A DNA stretch of 64,000 nt from Crotalaria pallida. Taxonomy: Eukaryota > Streptophyta > Magnoliopsida > Fabales > Fabaceae. The position numbers and the translations under genes are program-made. The stretch is taken from positions 73,377,290-73,441,289 of the forward strand of contig CM075649.1 in the NCBI GenBank assembly GCA_037953625.1. Reading direction: 5' to 3'. Positions 21,450 to 32,584 of the stretch are shown piece by piece (position 1 is the stretch's first letter; each line of letters begins with the position of its first letter). The notes beneath the pieces were generated by a model that was not told where the DNA came from, did not search any database, and worked only from the letters and a program-made list of their open reading frames with translations.

Positions 21450-23301
21450 TCTTATTGACTATATTACTTGTCGATCCGGTATACTTGCCAATAGTCCAAC
21501 AAAGGTGTGTAGCAAGCTTCGTCTTTTGAGGAAGCCTCTTTCTAATCTTAATAGGGAGGTTGTTGCTCATATTGATAAGCGGGAGATGGAGCTTAGAGAT
21601 AGGTTGCATTGCATCCAGACAGAATTGATTACTAGACCTTTTGATGTGGCTTTTCAGGCTGAAGAAAATGATATTCTCATGCAGTATCAGGTTGTGAGTC
21701 AGACAGCCTTTTCTTTTCTCAGGCAGAAAGCAAAGTTAACTTGCTGAATGAAGGTGATCAGAACTCTAGACTCTTTCATGCTTCTATCAAGCAGAGACAA
21801 TGCAGGAACAAGATTTTGAGGATTATTAATGACCAGGGTTCTGAGGTTGTTAATCAGGATGGTATTTGTAATGTGTTTGTGGACTACTACAGAACTCTAT
21901 TTACAGCTGAGCATGGAGTTTGTGCTTTAAATCAGAATGTTATCAGGCAAGGTCCTATCTTGGACAGGGATCAGCAATTGAGTCTCATTAGGCCAATCAT
22001 GGATGAATAAGTTAAGGCAGCTACGTTTTCTATTCATCATGATAAGTCTCCTGGTCCAGACGGGTATGGTTCAGGTTTTTTCAAGAAAACCTGGGACATT
22101 ATTGGTGATGATATCTGTGCAGCGGTTAAGGAGTTCTTTCATTCTGGTCGTATGTTGAGGGAGATTAACCAAACTAATTTGGTTATGATTCCTAAGGTTG
22201 AGAGTCCTGATAATGTTAAGGACTTTAGACCTATAGCGTGCTGTAATTCTGTTTATAAATGCATTAATAAGATCATATGTAATAGACTCAATTGTGTTTT
22301 GCCTAGTATTGTACAGGATAACCAGACCACTTTTGTAAAAGACAGGAGCATTGTGCATAATATCCTTATTACTCAAGATTTGCTTAGGCTGTATGGGAGG
22401 CGCAGGACATCTCCTAGTTGTTTAATGAAGATTGATATCAGGAAGGCTTATGATACACTGAGCTGGAACTTTATTAAGCAAATGCTTGGTGCCTACAAGT
22501 TTCCTGATAAGTTTATTGGGTGGATAATGGCTTGTATAACAACTGTGACATATTCTATAGTGTTGAATGGCCAGCAGTCTTGCTTATTTACAGGGTCTAG
22601 AGGAATCAGACAGGGAGATCCTGTTTCCTCACTTATCTTTGTTCTGTCAATGGAAATTTTGACTAGAATTTTGCAGCATGCTATTTACCATAGAAATTTC
22701 AGGTTTCATCCTTTATGTAAAGAGATGAGGCTTGTTAATTTAGCTTTTGCTGATAATTTGATGATTTTTTGTAAATGGCACCCTGCTAGTGTTAACATTC
22801 TCATGCAGGCTTTTGAGAATTTTTCCAATATGTCAGGTCTGCATGCTAGCAATGAGAAGTCCTAGCAATGAGAAGTCCTCTATTTTTATGGTAAGTATTC
22901 CTCAGCAGAGGCAAGAGGAACTTATTGAGATTACTGGTTTTCAGAAGGGGATCTTCCCTTTTAGATATCTTGGTTTGCCTTTGTCTGCTAAGAAATGGTC
23001 TGTGTCTACTTGCCATCTTCTAGTATATAAGGTGACTAAGAGGATTAACTTATGGAAAAGCAGGTGTTGTCTTATAAACTCAGTCCTCATGAGTATGCAT
23101 TCTTATTGGGCTACTGTTTTTATTATTCCAAAAACTGTGTTGCGTGATATTGAGAAGATTTGCAGAGGTTTTCTTTGGGGAAAGCAGGAAACAGGTCATT
23201 ATTCAGTTAATGTTGCTTGGGATTCTGTTTGTAAATCCAGAAAGCATGGTGGGTTGAGTATCAAGGATAGTTGCATTTGGAATATTGCAGCTATTGGAAA
23301 G
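21450..23301 (+). pseudogene. L1-type LINE reverse transcriptase remnant, 5'-truncated
   Basis: Frames 21505-21747, 21741-22010, 22152-22865 and 22789-23300 join into one non-LTR RT. The segments seen are NEGDQNSRLFHASIKQR, SPGPDGYGSGFFKKTW, FRPIACCNSVYKCINKII, KIDIRKAYDTLSW (first catalytic Asp), GSRGIRQGDPVS, then LAFADNLMIF and the thumb-side FRYLGLPLSAK. The catalytic FADD box reads FADN (codon at 22755-22757), so the enzyme would be dead even without the stops and frameshifts (for example 22008-22010 and about 22863). The 5' endonuclease part is missing. The 3' end is cut by insertion of the H+ LTR at 23302. Confidence 0.9.
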
Positions 23302-24703
23302 TGTAACAACACCCCAAAATTTTAATCCCTAATTAATAGAAAGTTAATTATAAAATTTATTATAATTAATTATTTCTATTTTTAATCTTTGATTAAAATC
23401 TGTGATTATGTTATTAGTGGATGTATGAATTTATTTTGTAAGTATATTTATGCATAAAATAAGCATTTTTCATATTAGTCCCTGAGTTGGGACCTAGAGG
23501 TAATTATAGGAAAGGTTTTGGAGGGAAAATAAATAAAATTATTATTTTTCAAAAATTGGTCAAAACACTCGAGTGTTTCTGAAAAGACTCGAGTGTTCTG
23601 GTCAGAGTTGCACGAGTTAGTGCGTTTGATGAGTCACCACCAACGATTCCCCTCCATTGACATGAAAACACCACCCTCCCACGTCATGGTTGTCGTGTCG
23701 CTATGCATGAGCCTTCAACCATTCTATTTAAGCCATCTAAACTCGAATTGTTGAGGCATTTGGTCGAATTTGGGTTTGTTGCTTAAGTTAGGGTTCCTGA
23801 GTTTGAGTAATCGATTCTCCCTCTGTGTTTCGATTCGAGTCACAAATTATACACCAATACAAAGCTCCACATCTCGAGCTTTGTATAGACACCAAATTCG
23901 TAAGCTGAGAGTGAATGTGGAGGAAGAATTGAAGCTTGGAAGTGGAGCTTGTAGCTGTCAAACCTTTTTCTGGAACTTACTTTGGATTCGAATTTCGGTA
24001 AGCTCACGAGTTCCCTGAGTCTCAAATTGGTTTCTATAGTTAGTAGATGTTGCATAGAGTTTATAAATACTAATTTCCCCAATTTCTATCTCTGTTTCCT
24101 ATGTCAACCAATTCAATCTTGGTACTCCACTCAAACTGTCCTGCATGCGATGCTTAAAGAGGTTCTTGGTGTTGTGGAGTTTTCTTTTGCAAATCTTCTG
24201 TTGTTTCAATTCAGTGAGGTAAGGGGAAATCTTTCTATTCACTAGATAGAGTTTAAATTTCATGAATTTAATTAGAGAGCCACCAAGAGGCTCTAAGGGC
24301 TTAGATTGAATAGGGAATTTGGTTTGGAGACCAACTAATGCTGTATTGTTGTTTTGAGCAAGTTCCATATGATGCATGCAAGCTGTTTTAAGCTCAAATT
24401 CACAAGTTTATTGGGTATATTGCAATTTGATATGTTAAGTTGTGAATTTGCATGTTTTATGCATAATCTCTTGATTCTCTGTCAAATCTGTAAATTGATG
24501 TGTTTTAAGTGTTTGAGCATGTTCAATATGTGATATATGAACACTGTTGATCATTGTATTGAACTAGAAAAGGTTAGAATTGAAAATGGTATGTTAAAAC
24601 CAAGTTTCCAGTCTGTTTTGTAAGAAAAGACTCGAGTACTTGGCTTAATACTCGAGTAAATTTTGATAAAACAGTGTATTTTTGTGTTAGAACACTCGGG
24701 TAC
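23302..24703 (+). mobile_element. H+ LTR (CTCGAG family), left part
   Basis: It starts TGTAACA followed by ACACCCCAAAATTTT, interrupting the LINE. U3 has a CTCGAG pair (23568/23588), a TATA-like TATTTAAG (23725-23732) and a splice donor 'cggtaagctc' (GT at 23998-23999). The first intronic CTCGAG pair is at 24631/24651. It is interrupted by solo LTR A and continues at 30811. Confidence 0.85.
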
Positions 24704-24972
24704 TGTAACACCCCGCAAATTCCTCGTATTAATTTAAAATACTAAAGAGATTTATTTTGAGAAAAGTGTTTTGAAAGAGCAATTTTCTTAAATGAATTTC
24801 TTAGATCACGTTTTCAAAATGTTGAGTGACTTTAAAGAAATAATTTTTCCTGAAATAATTTCAAAAGTTTAGAAATTGAGTTTTTGGAAAAAGGTCTATG
24901 TGTTTGGTATTTTTATAAAAATATTTGTGATTTTTGTATGAGTCATTTTATGATGAAAAAGAATTATTTTTC

Positions 24973-25105
24973 ACACATGTATGTGTATATGTATGTGTGG
25001 CATAACTACGTGTGTGTATGTTTAGAATTAAATGAAAAATTAATTAGTGAAAGAATATGATATGTGTATGTGCATATGTGTGTGTGCCGTATGTGTATGT
25101 ATGCA
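24973..25105 (+). repeat. TATG/TGTG alternating microsatellite in LTR A
   Basis: Imperfect alternating purine-pyrimidine runs (gtatgtgtatgtg) end about 263 bp before the TATA box. The equivalent tracts in LTRs B and C lie at nearly the same distance. Confidence 0.8.
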
Positions 25106-25367
25106 AGCCTAGAATTTTCTAAGTGTTGGACAAGAAGCTAAATGAACTAAGTCCTAACCATGACATAACTAAGTTAGTAAAAACCCTAAAGAATTGCCAA
25201 CAAGCCATTGAACCTAAGAGGACCCCTAGCACCCTAATCCACCCTACTTTGTCCCCTTGAATATGATAACCTCCACCCATGCAACAAATTGAGTTGCCAA
25301 AATTACCCCTCCCATTTACACCCATGGCCGAACCTACAAGGACAAAAGAGGAAGTGTATGAATTGCC

Positions 25368-25375
25368 TATATAAG
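25368..25375 (+). promoter_or_regulatory. TATA box of LTR A
   Basis: TATATAAG, followed by 'ccttagttcattttcacctc'. The same downstream phrase follows the TATA boxes of LTRs B and C. Confidence 0.75.
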
Positions 25376-28300
25376 GCATGAACCTTAGTTCATTTTCACC
25401 TCATTTCCTTTTCATTTCTTCCCACATTTCCTAAACACAACCTCTAAGAGTTTCCTTTTAGCTCTTAGAAGAGAAAGAGAGACAGAGTGAGAGAGGAAGA
25501 GGGAGGCTGTGAGTTAGAGTAGAGAAGAAGAAGAGGAGATCAACACCATAACCTAAAATTTTCCTTGAAGATCCAAGACCTTAGAAGCTAGAAGATCAAC
25601 CCTTTCCTTTGTGGGTAGCTCGATGTTATAAAGGGAATTGTAATAGCTTAGTTTTTCTTTGATCTTGTAATTTTTCTTTCTTTTCTTCTTTGCATTTTAA
25701 TTTTCTAAGTTTTATTTATATTTGATCATGAACTTCTAAGACTCAAAGAAATTTGTAAATCTCTAATCAACGGATTCTATAACATGTTTAAGGTTTTTCA
25801 TAAAAGATCTTAAAGCCTTTCAAACTAAATCTTCTAGATCTAAAGGTTTGATGAGATTTTTGTGAAGTTTAAAGTAAATCTTATTGCATGTTGAATTTTC
25901 TTCCTTAAACTGTGATTTAAAGATGTGTTTAAGAGTTTATTTGGTAAATAAATTTGAGATCTAAACTTGATTAGTGATAATGTTGAGATCTTTGGTGTTG
26001 CATGCTAGTTAATGATGATCTTGACGATTTGAGTACATGCATGTCTTGTTTATGCCTTGATCTTAAATTTTTAAGAATAAATGAACTTGTGGAACCCTAA
26101 ATCGAGAGCTCTTCAATTCGGCCATAACCAAAAGTGTAGGCTTAGATGCTTTTTGATTTGATTTAAGTGGTTGCATGTTAATTTCATGTTTAAAAAAATT
26201 GATTTGAGTGATTAAAATGCTTTGATTTTTACTTGATCTTAATAAAACCTTGATTTTTGGTTTTGATCCTTAATTTATTCATGAAAAGTTTGGTTCTTGA
26301 ATTTTGCATGTGAATCCTAAATGAAAAGCTTTGATCTTGTGTTGGTATGCATATTGTTTTGAATAAAAGACTTGATTTCCTTTAAATGTTCATCACGGTT
26401 TTGGTCTTTTATTACTCAAAGTGATTTTTATATTTCATTTGTGCTACAACATTTGATTTCATGACTTGATCTACAAGATCTAGATACATGCATGTGGTTT
26501 TTGAGTTAAAAGATTTTATTTTCTTAATGAACCTCACGGTTTACAAAGAAATCAAGGGAAACAAGCTTTTGAAAATTAATTTCCAACTTGATTTTTAAGT
26601 AATGTGCATTCGGTTTTATGTTTGAAAAGGAAATAATATTTTTAAATTGTTGTGTAAGAAAGTGCATGATAAAACCATGAACCTAAATTTTGTGCATGTT
26701 GAAAAATGAACCAAGAACCTTGTTTTGTCATAGAAAGATTCGGCCTATATTGATAAGTAGACTAGGATTCCTTTTTCTCATGAATTGACCTAGAGTAATG
26801 AGTATGTCTTGAAGAATATTGTTAAGTTAAATTGTTGGAGTTATGTTGTGAATATCTAAATCTTATCCGGTTTTCATAAAAGATAAGGGAAGTAAATGAA
26901 TTAAATGATTTTGGAAAAGTATTGTGTTTAAATATAGATATGTGTGTATGTGCATTCGGTTTAGATGGAAAGAAAGAGTAAATGAATTTTGCCTTATGAA
27001 AAAGAAAATGGAGTTTAAGTATTTGAACTAAATTAAATTGATGTAAGTGCTTTAAATTTCAATTCTCAACTTGTTTTCCTTAATTCTATTCGGTCATGTA
27101 GTGTAAATAAGTTTAGGAAATTTAGTTGCATTAAAATAAACTCATGTAACGATTTTTGAAAAGAATTGAGTTGTTGTGTTTGATTCATATCTTTGTAAGT
27201 GTGTGAATGTCTAAGTGTTTGTTTGAATTATAAATAAATTAAATGATTAATCAAATACTTGTATGACTTCATTTAAGTGTTGTTGTGGTTGTGCGCTAGT
27301 TTATGTTTGAAAAATATTTGAGTGTGTAAATGGCTTTGAAATAAATTGGTTTTAAGAAATTCCATTTGATTTCATTGAGATTTTTAAATTGTGTTTATGG
27401 CTGTCCAAAGTTTGTTTTATGATAAAGATTTGAGTTTTAAAGTATTGATTTTGAATTAGAGGGTTATTTAAAGCGAAAAGTGTTTTTACGATGTTTTCAG
27501 GGTTTTATTAAAATGATTTTTGTGAAATGATTCTTTGCTGTTCAGAATTGTTTGGACTTGTTTCTTAACTTTAAAAATATGTTCAAGTGATTTAAAGTAA
27601 AGTTTTCAAGTGATAATTGATTTAAGAAAAAGCCGGATTGAAAACGGCGGATTTTTCGGTGTTTTCAAACATGTTTAAGGTGTTGTCCAAGACGGACCAG
27701 CAACTAAAATTAAATGATTCAAATGTTTTTACTAAATATTTTTCAAAAGGTTTTTGAAAGTACCTAAGGTATTAGAAGGTTAGAATAGTTGAGAGAAAAC
27801 AGTTGTGTTTTAAGTCTTCCGACGAGAAACGAAAAATGTTTTGAAATCAAGGAAGATTTTCATAATGCAAGTTAATAATGTTAGCATATGTTATTTAGTA
27901 CGAGGAATTTGAGAGGCGAGGGATTGGGGCAGCTGGCAGAGACAAGGATCCGAGGAGAGCGTACGCATTTAATTGCTGGACCTCAGGGTGAGAGAGAAGC
28001 TTTCCTAAGACACCGTGGTAGTTAGGTGATTTATTAGGACGTTCTGTATCATCTCAAAGATCGGAACTAAGTGGTTCGGAGTCAGTAGTATAAGTGGCAA
28101 TTGTTTGTGTTGTGTGGCCACTTATGCGAAGGTGACAAAGACCACATTGTTGTTGTGTGATGTTTGCGTGATTGATAGCATGCTTTTGTTCATTTATTTA
28201 ATTTGAAATTGAGTGCTGTTGATTAGTATTAATAATATGCTGATGGATGTCTGTTACGTCCGGAATAAGAAATGAAAATGAAATGAATGAGTTGTGAAAG

Positions 28301-28487
28301 TAATAAGATTGAAAGTAAAGATATAAGGAGAAAGGAAGGAATTGATGATAATGTTGCGAACGAGCCAGAGCTGGGGAAAGTAATGTTGTGGATGTGAGAT
28401 GCGATTTGAGTGGAGCTTGGCTCCTTTGTTTTTGTTTTTGAATGAGACTAGTGTTGAGTTGAGCTTGCTCCTCCATTAGCGCTCAGC

Positions 28488-29040
28488 AAAAATGTGATTT
28501 TTGAAAAGAGATTTTTGAAAAGATTTTTGAAAAGCGATTTTTGGAAAAGATTTTTGGAAAGAGATTTTTGAAAAGACTTTTGGAAAGAGATTTTTGAAAC
28601 GAATTTTGAAAATAGATTTTTGAAAAAGATTTGTGAAAGGGATTTTTTACAAAGTTGTAAAAAGAGGATTTTGAAATTTTTTTTTGAAAAGCGGTTTTTG
28701 AAAAAGGTTTTTTTGAAAAGAAACTTTTGAAAAGAAGTTTTAAGAAGGGTTATAAACAAAATGTTTTCAGAAAAGTTTTTCCGAAATAAAATTTGGTGAA
28801 AATTTGTGAAGGAAAATTTTTAGAAATTTTGTGAAAGGGAGATTTTTATGAAAGCTTTTGAGGAAGCTTATGAAAAGAGATTTTTGGAAGTTTATGAAAG
28901 TTGATTTTTGAGAAAACTTACGAGAGTAGATTTTATGTGAAAGTTTTCGAAAGGATATTTTGTGAAAGCTTATGATATAAGATTTTCCGAAAAGTTTATG
29001 AAAATGTGTTTTGAGGAAAGTAAGATTGTTTTGAAAAAGA
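28488..29040 (+). repeat. Degenerate gatttttgaaaag minisatellite in LTR A
   Basis: About 35 imperfect copies of a 13-16-bp unit, gatttttgaaaag, give strong strand asymmetry with very few C. It is absent at this position in B and C, so it expanded in the A lineage. Confidence 0.8.
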
Positions 29041-29273
29041 GATTGAGAACGTTGAGAAGGATTGGGAAATGAGATGAGAGTTCAATGATGTGATCCCAGC
29101 TCTGTGCTATGTGAGAATTGATGAGAGAAAGATTGTGCCAAGTTAGTGGTCGGGACTCATTGAAGGGATGCACGAAGGATGGGCCGACCTTAGGTTAATT
29201 AAAAGATAAAAGACTTTAAAAGACATACGCGGTGAGGTATGAGAGTACGAAGTAGTGGAGAGGAAGGAACCAT

Positions 29274-29613
29274 AAGTATCTGCGGATACTTAGGAGGAGA
29301 TTGCATTAGGGGAGGACGATGACGGTGAAACGTCAAGAAGTCTAGAGTATGTTTCTAGGCAGAAAGAACTCCACATGTGGGATACGAACGTGGTAGGGAC
29401 TGGGTCCAATGCCGTGGTAAAGTTCTGCGGGCCCACTAGAAATATACTGTCACCCCCTAGATTGCAAATCTAGAACAGTGAGAGGGACTGGAGTGGGGCA
29501 TCTTGATTGCCACTGTGAGACAGTGTGCCTTGAGTATATTTATGAATTGATATGATTTGATTTGAGGATGTAGTCCTCCTGGTCTGGGACCAATTGATTG
29601 TGAGACAGCTGTC
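29274..29613 (+). repeat. Micro-hairpin array in LTR A
   Basis: AAGTATC/GATACTT (loop tgcg) is at 29274-29291, GACG/CGTC at 29321-29334 and CCACATGTGG at 29371-29380. GGAC-TGG-GTCC is at 29397-29407, GAGGA/TCCTC at 29564-29578, TGGTC-TGG-GACCA at 29580-29592 and GACAGCTGTC at 29604-29613. The same order recurs in B, C and (reversed) E. Confidence 0.85.
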
Positions 29614-30049
29614 GTGCCCGCACGGTAAAGGTCCTGTACTCCTATTTGCTTCCGACTAGGTTGGGTGGATGACCGAGGAGATGTAGACGTGAGTGATAGC
29701 CGAGAACGAAATGAATACCTTGATGATATCTTAAAACTCCCCCAATCATCAGAGCTTGTGAATTGATAATACTGGATGAAAAGAGAAGTATAGTTGTGAA
29801 TTGGTAGTGAGTGAAAGAAAGAAAGAACGCTCATAAGAAGCGATTGTAAGAATGAAATGAAAGATAATAATGACAATGATATTGATAATATGCTTGATTG
29901 TTGTGTGTACTTGTATGTTGTATTGTATGATTGTATGGTCCTGGTATTTTTTCCTATCGTAATTCCACACCGTCGACGATGCGTCGTTCGGATTGCTTAC
30001 TCTCTCCTGTTCTTTGGCATATCGGTGCTGCTGGTATCTCAACGGGCAG

Positions 30050-30406
30050 ATGGAGTATTGCATGGAAGTCACCATGTGAAATAAGTATGGAAGGGGCTGG
30101 AAGCACACCCCATGCGGTTGGGCATGGACCGGCTATACGGAGATCATAATCCCAGATCCGGAACATCAACTGAGTGGAGCCAACTTGGAGCCGCACTTGG
30201 GGCAAGTCACCGTACGAGGATTCAGTAGCTACGAGGAGAAGGCACGGTATGAGAAGCAGAAGAACTTCACTACATCAGATGGAGTGATGCTGGAGTCCAA
30301 TAACAATGAGGGAACAACTACGCGGGCGGCATCATCTTCAAGAGCGACGAGAGGACGCAAGAAGAAAGAGGGACGTCACCCGATTGTTTTCAATAGAAAG
30401 GTTTAA
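30050..30406 (+). pseudogene. LTR-encoded small protein, A copy (one premature stop)
   Basis: The ATG follows the acceptor 'aacgggcag' directly. The 118-codon frame is open to 30406 apart from TGA at codon 10 (30077-30079), where the C copy has Trp (TGG). The first 56 codons align without gaps to C, sharing Y3, M9, G14, W17, P21, G23, W24, W26, G28, T30, I34, D36-P37, H39, L41, G43, L46, H49, the GQVT motif and R56. The C-terminal half is basic (RATRGRKKKEGR), unlike the acidic tail of C. No known family is recognised. Confidence 0.65.
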
Positions 30407-30810
30407 GAGTAGGATTATTAGTTTAGGTTGTTGTAGGTGTTTTGAGTCAGGGATTACCTAAGTGATGAACTATTGGTGTAACCTAACTTATTCTGGAGCA
30501 TGCCCTACTTTTCATACCACTTTGTGAGAAAGGTTTAAAGTGCTTTTGATGTTATGGAAGGAACTACTTAAGTTGGAACCAAACTGTTTTTCGTACAACA
30601 TGTTTTTGGAAACCCAAACGAATAAGTTTTGGTTTTAGTAACAACTCGGTTTTCGAAAAAGAGTGTTGAAGAACATCAACAACTTTTCAATAATGTTTTC
30701 AAACACCTCAACAATGTTTTACAAAAAAAAAAATTTGGCCTCATTTTTGCAACCCATTTGGATAAAAGTTGGTTACTTTTGAATTACGAAAATCGGGCTG
30801 TTACAGGTAC

Positions 30811-31657
30811 TAGGCCCAGAACTCGAGTATCAACTGATGCTCAGAAACATGTTCTGATAAACCACTCGAGTAATGCATGAGACACTCGAGTATTCTGGAT
30901 TTGATGAAGAACACTCGAGTACTCATGAACTACTCGAGTAATTTTTGAGAATCTGGAATTTGAACTTCCTAAAAGCATGAACGACTCGAGTTGCCAAGAA
31001 CCACTCGAGTAATCTGGAAAAAACTGAAGAACCACTCGAGTATTCTGAAGAACACTCGAGTAGTTTTACCAGAATATTAATAATACCATTTCTAATTCTG
31101 AATCATTTGTGTAATACTTAAATGACAATAATCCAAGTGATCTAAGACTTAAAAGAAATTGATTGATGATATGGTAATTTCTTTTGGATAACGAGACGTT
31201 GCTCCGGTGGCACGTTAGGTATTACTAGAAAGAAAAACACCAATCAATTCCTTTAAGTGAAAGATAATGCATTCATTCTGGAGTTTGGATGATAGATCGT
31301 TTATCATGTTTTGGTAACATGAGGAGGGCCTCTGGGAGTGCCAATTGACGGCTCGCTTGATGACACGTTATGGTTGACGACGTGGTCGGCATAGTGAGAT
31401 GCTGATAGTATGGTTATACCGTTTGGATGACGGGACGTTGCTCGGGTGGCACGTATTCCAAGCTTGTCGTGTACATTCTTGGTGAATGTACGAATGTTGT
31501 ACACCTAGGAGTACAACGCACTGTTGAGTGTTGGACGAAGTAAAGGATGGACGTTAGAGAGTGACATAGAATGATGGAGATAGGCTTGAGAGCTAAGTTC
31601 ATACATCATTCCACTCATTTAATCTAAAGTTGGTAAATGAAACAAGTATGAGCATCT
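30811..31657 (+). mobile_element. H+ LTR, right part
   Basis: It resumes the H+ LTR after solo LTR A. CTCGAG cores are at 30822 (partner of the decayed ctcggg at 24695), 30865/30885, 30914/30933, 30985/31004 and 31035/31055. A hairpin array follows. The LTR is cut at 31657 by element B, before the expected acceptor and small ORF. Confidence 0.85.
31291..31517 (+). repeat. Micro-hairpin array in H+ LTR
   Basis: CATGTT/AACATG (loop ttggt) is at 31305-31321, GGC-CTC/GAG-t-GCC (loop tgg) at 31327-31342, and CACGT/ACGTG begins at about 31363. GTACATTC/GAATGTAC is at 31471-31491 and GTTGTAC/GTACAAC at 31496-31517. The first three are positional counterparts of the first three hairpins in K and D, with different stem sequences. 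Confidence 0.85.
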
Positions 31658-32244
31658 TGTAACACCCCGCATTTTTCCCGTACGTGTGAGAACGGATTTT
31701 GTTAAACTAAACCCTGAGGTTCTGTTCTATGAAAGATTTTTGGGAAAATGTTTTACGTGAGAAAGAAATAAAGTACTGATTTCATGGAATTTTTATAAAC
31801 CAAATGTTTTTATAAAAAGATAAGTGAATGATTTTGTTAATTGAATTTTTAAGAAATAAGTGGTGATTTTATTTAAAAGCTATTTTTCTTTGAAATGAAG
31901 TTTTTGAATTGTTATCTTAAAAAATTCATAACTTTTTAACCGTAACTCGGATTTTCATGATTTTTATATCAAAACGATCGTCTTGAAATTTAAATTTTGA
32001 AATTTTAACTTTTGGAATTTTATGGGTTGATTTATAAAAATTTATGTTCAGAGTTGTGAAATACGAATTTTTGGAATTTGAATTTTTAAGAAAATAAATT
32101 TAATGATTTGGCTTGAAATTTTTATGTGAAATGTGTGTGTTTGATGTATGATTATATGAATGTGATTTGCTAAATGATTGCATTATTGTGTGAATTAATA
32201 ATTAGAATGTTTAAGTAAATGTGCTTAAGAAATAAAATGTAAAA

Positions 32245-32306
32245 TATATGAGTGTATATGTGTATGTATGTGCGTATGTATGTACGTGTGTATGTATGTG
32301 TGTATG
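32245..32306 (+). repeat. TATG/TGTA microsatellite in LTR B
   Basis: Alternating gtatgtatg runs end 272 bp before the TATA box, matching A and C in position. Confidence 0.8.
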
Positions 32307-32577
32307 AGTTAGGATTGTAACTTTCTAGAAGCTTGGAGGATAAGAAACTAAACTAAACTAAGTTAGAATTGGAACCAAACTAAGTAGGAAACCTTAATCA
32401 AGAGCCAACTAGTACTTAAGCCTAAGATGACCCCTAAAACCCTAGGCTAACCTACCTTGTCGCCTTCCATTTGATAAAATCCACCCATGCAAGTTTTTGT
32501 AATGACAAAACCGCCCCTCCCTCTTGTGTGTGACTAAACCTAAACTTAAGGGCATAAGAGGAATTCGTGACTTGGCC

Positions 32578-32584
32578 TATAAAT
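32578..32584 (+). promoter_or_regulatory. TATA box of LTR B
   Basis: TATAAAT in 'ggcctataaattag', followed by the shared 'ccttagttcattttc' phrase. Confidence 0.7.

Larger units (their letters stand above)
24704..30805 (+). mobile_element. Solo LTR 'A', 6.1 kb, TSD ggtac
   Basis: It begins TGTAACACCCCGC, ends GGGCTGTTACA, and is flanked by ggtac at 24699-24703 and 30806-30810. There is no internal region or second LTR, so it is a solo LTR. Sense-strand order: TATG-rich microsatellite, TATA box (25368), purine-rich leader, a very long non-coding stretch, a gatttttgaaa minisatellite, a hairpin array, an AG acceptor (30048-30049), the small ORF remnant (30050-30406) and the tail. Six kilobases is exceptionally long for an LTR. 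Confidence 0.92.

Noticed and set aside
31652..31657. TSD for element B
   Set aside because: The left flank is catct, but the right end of the 3' LTR is lost under element E, so no duplication can be verified.
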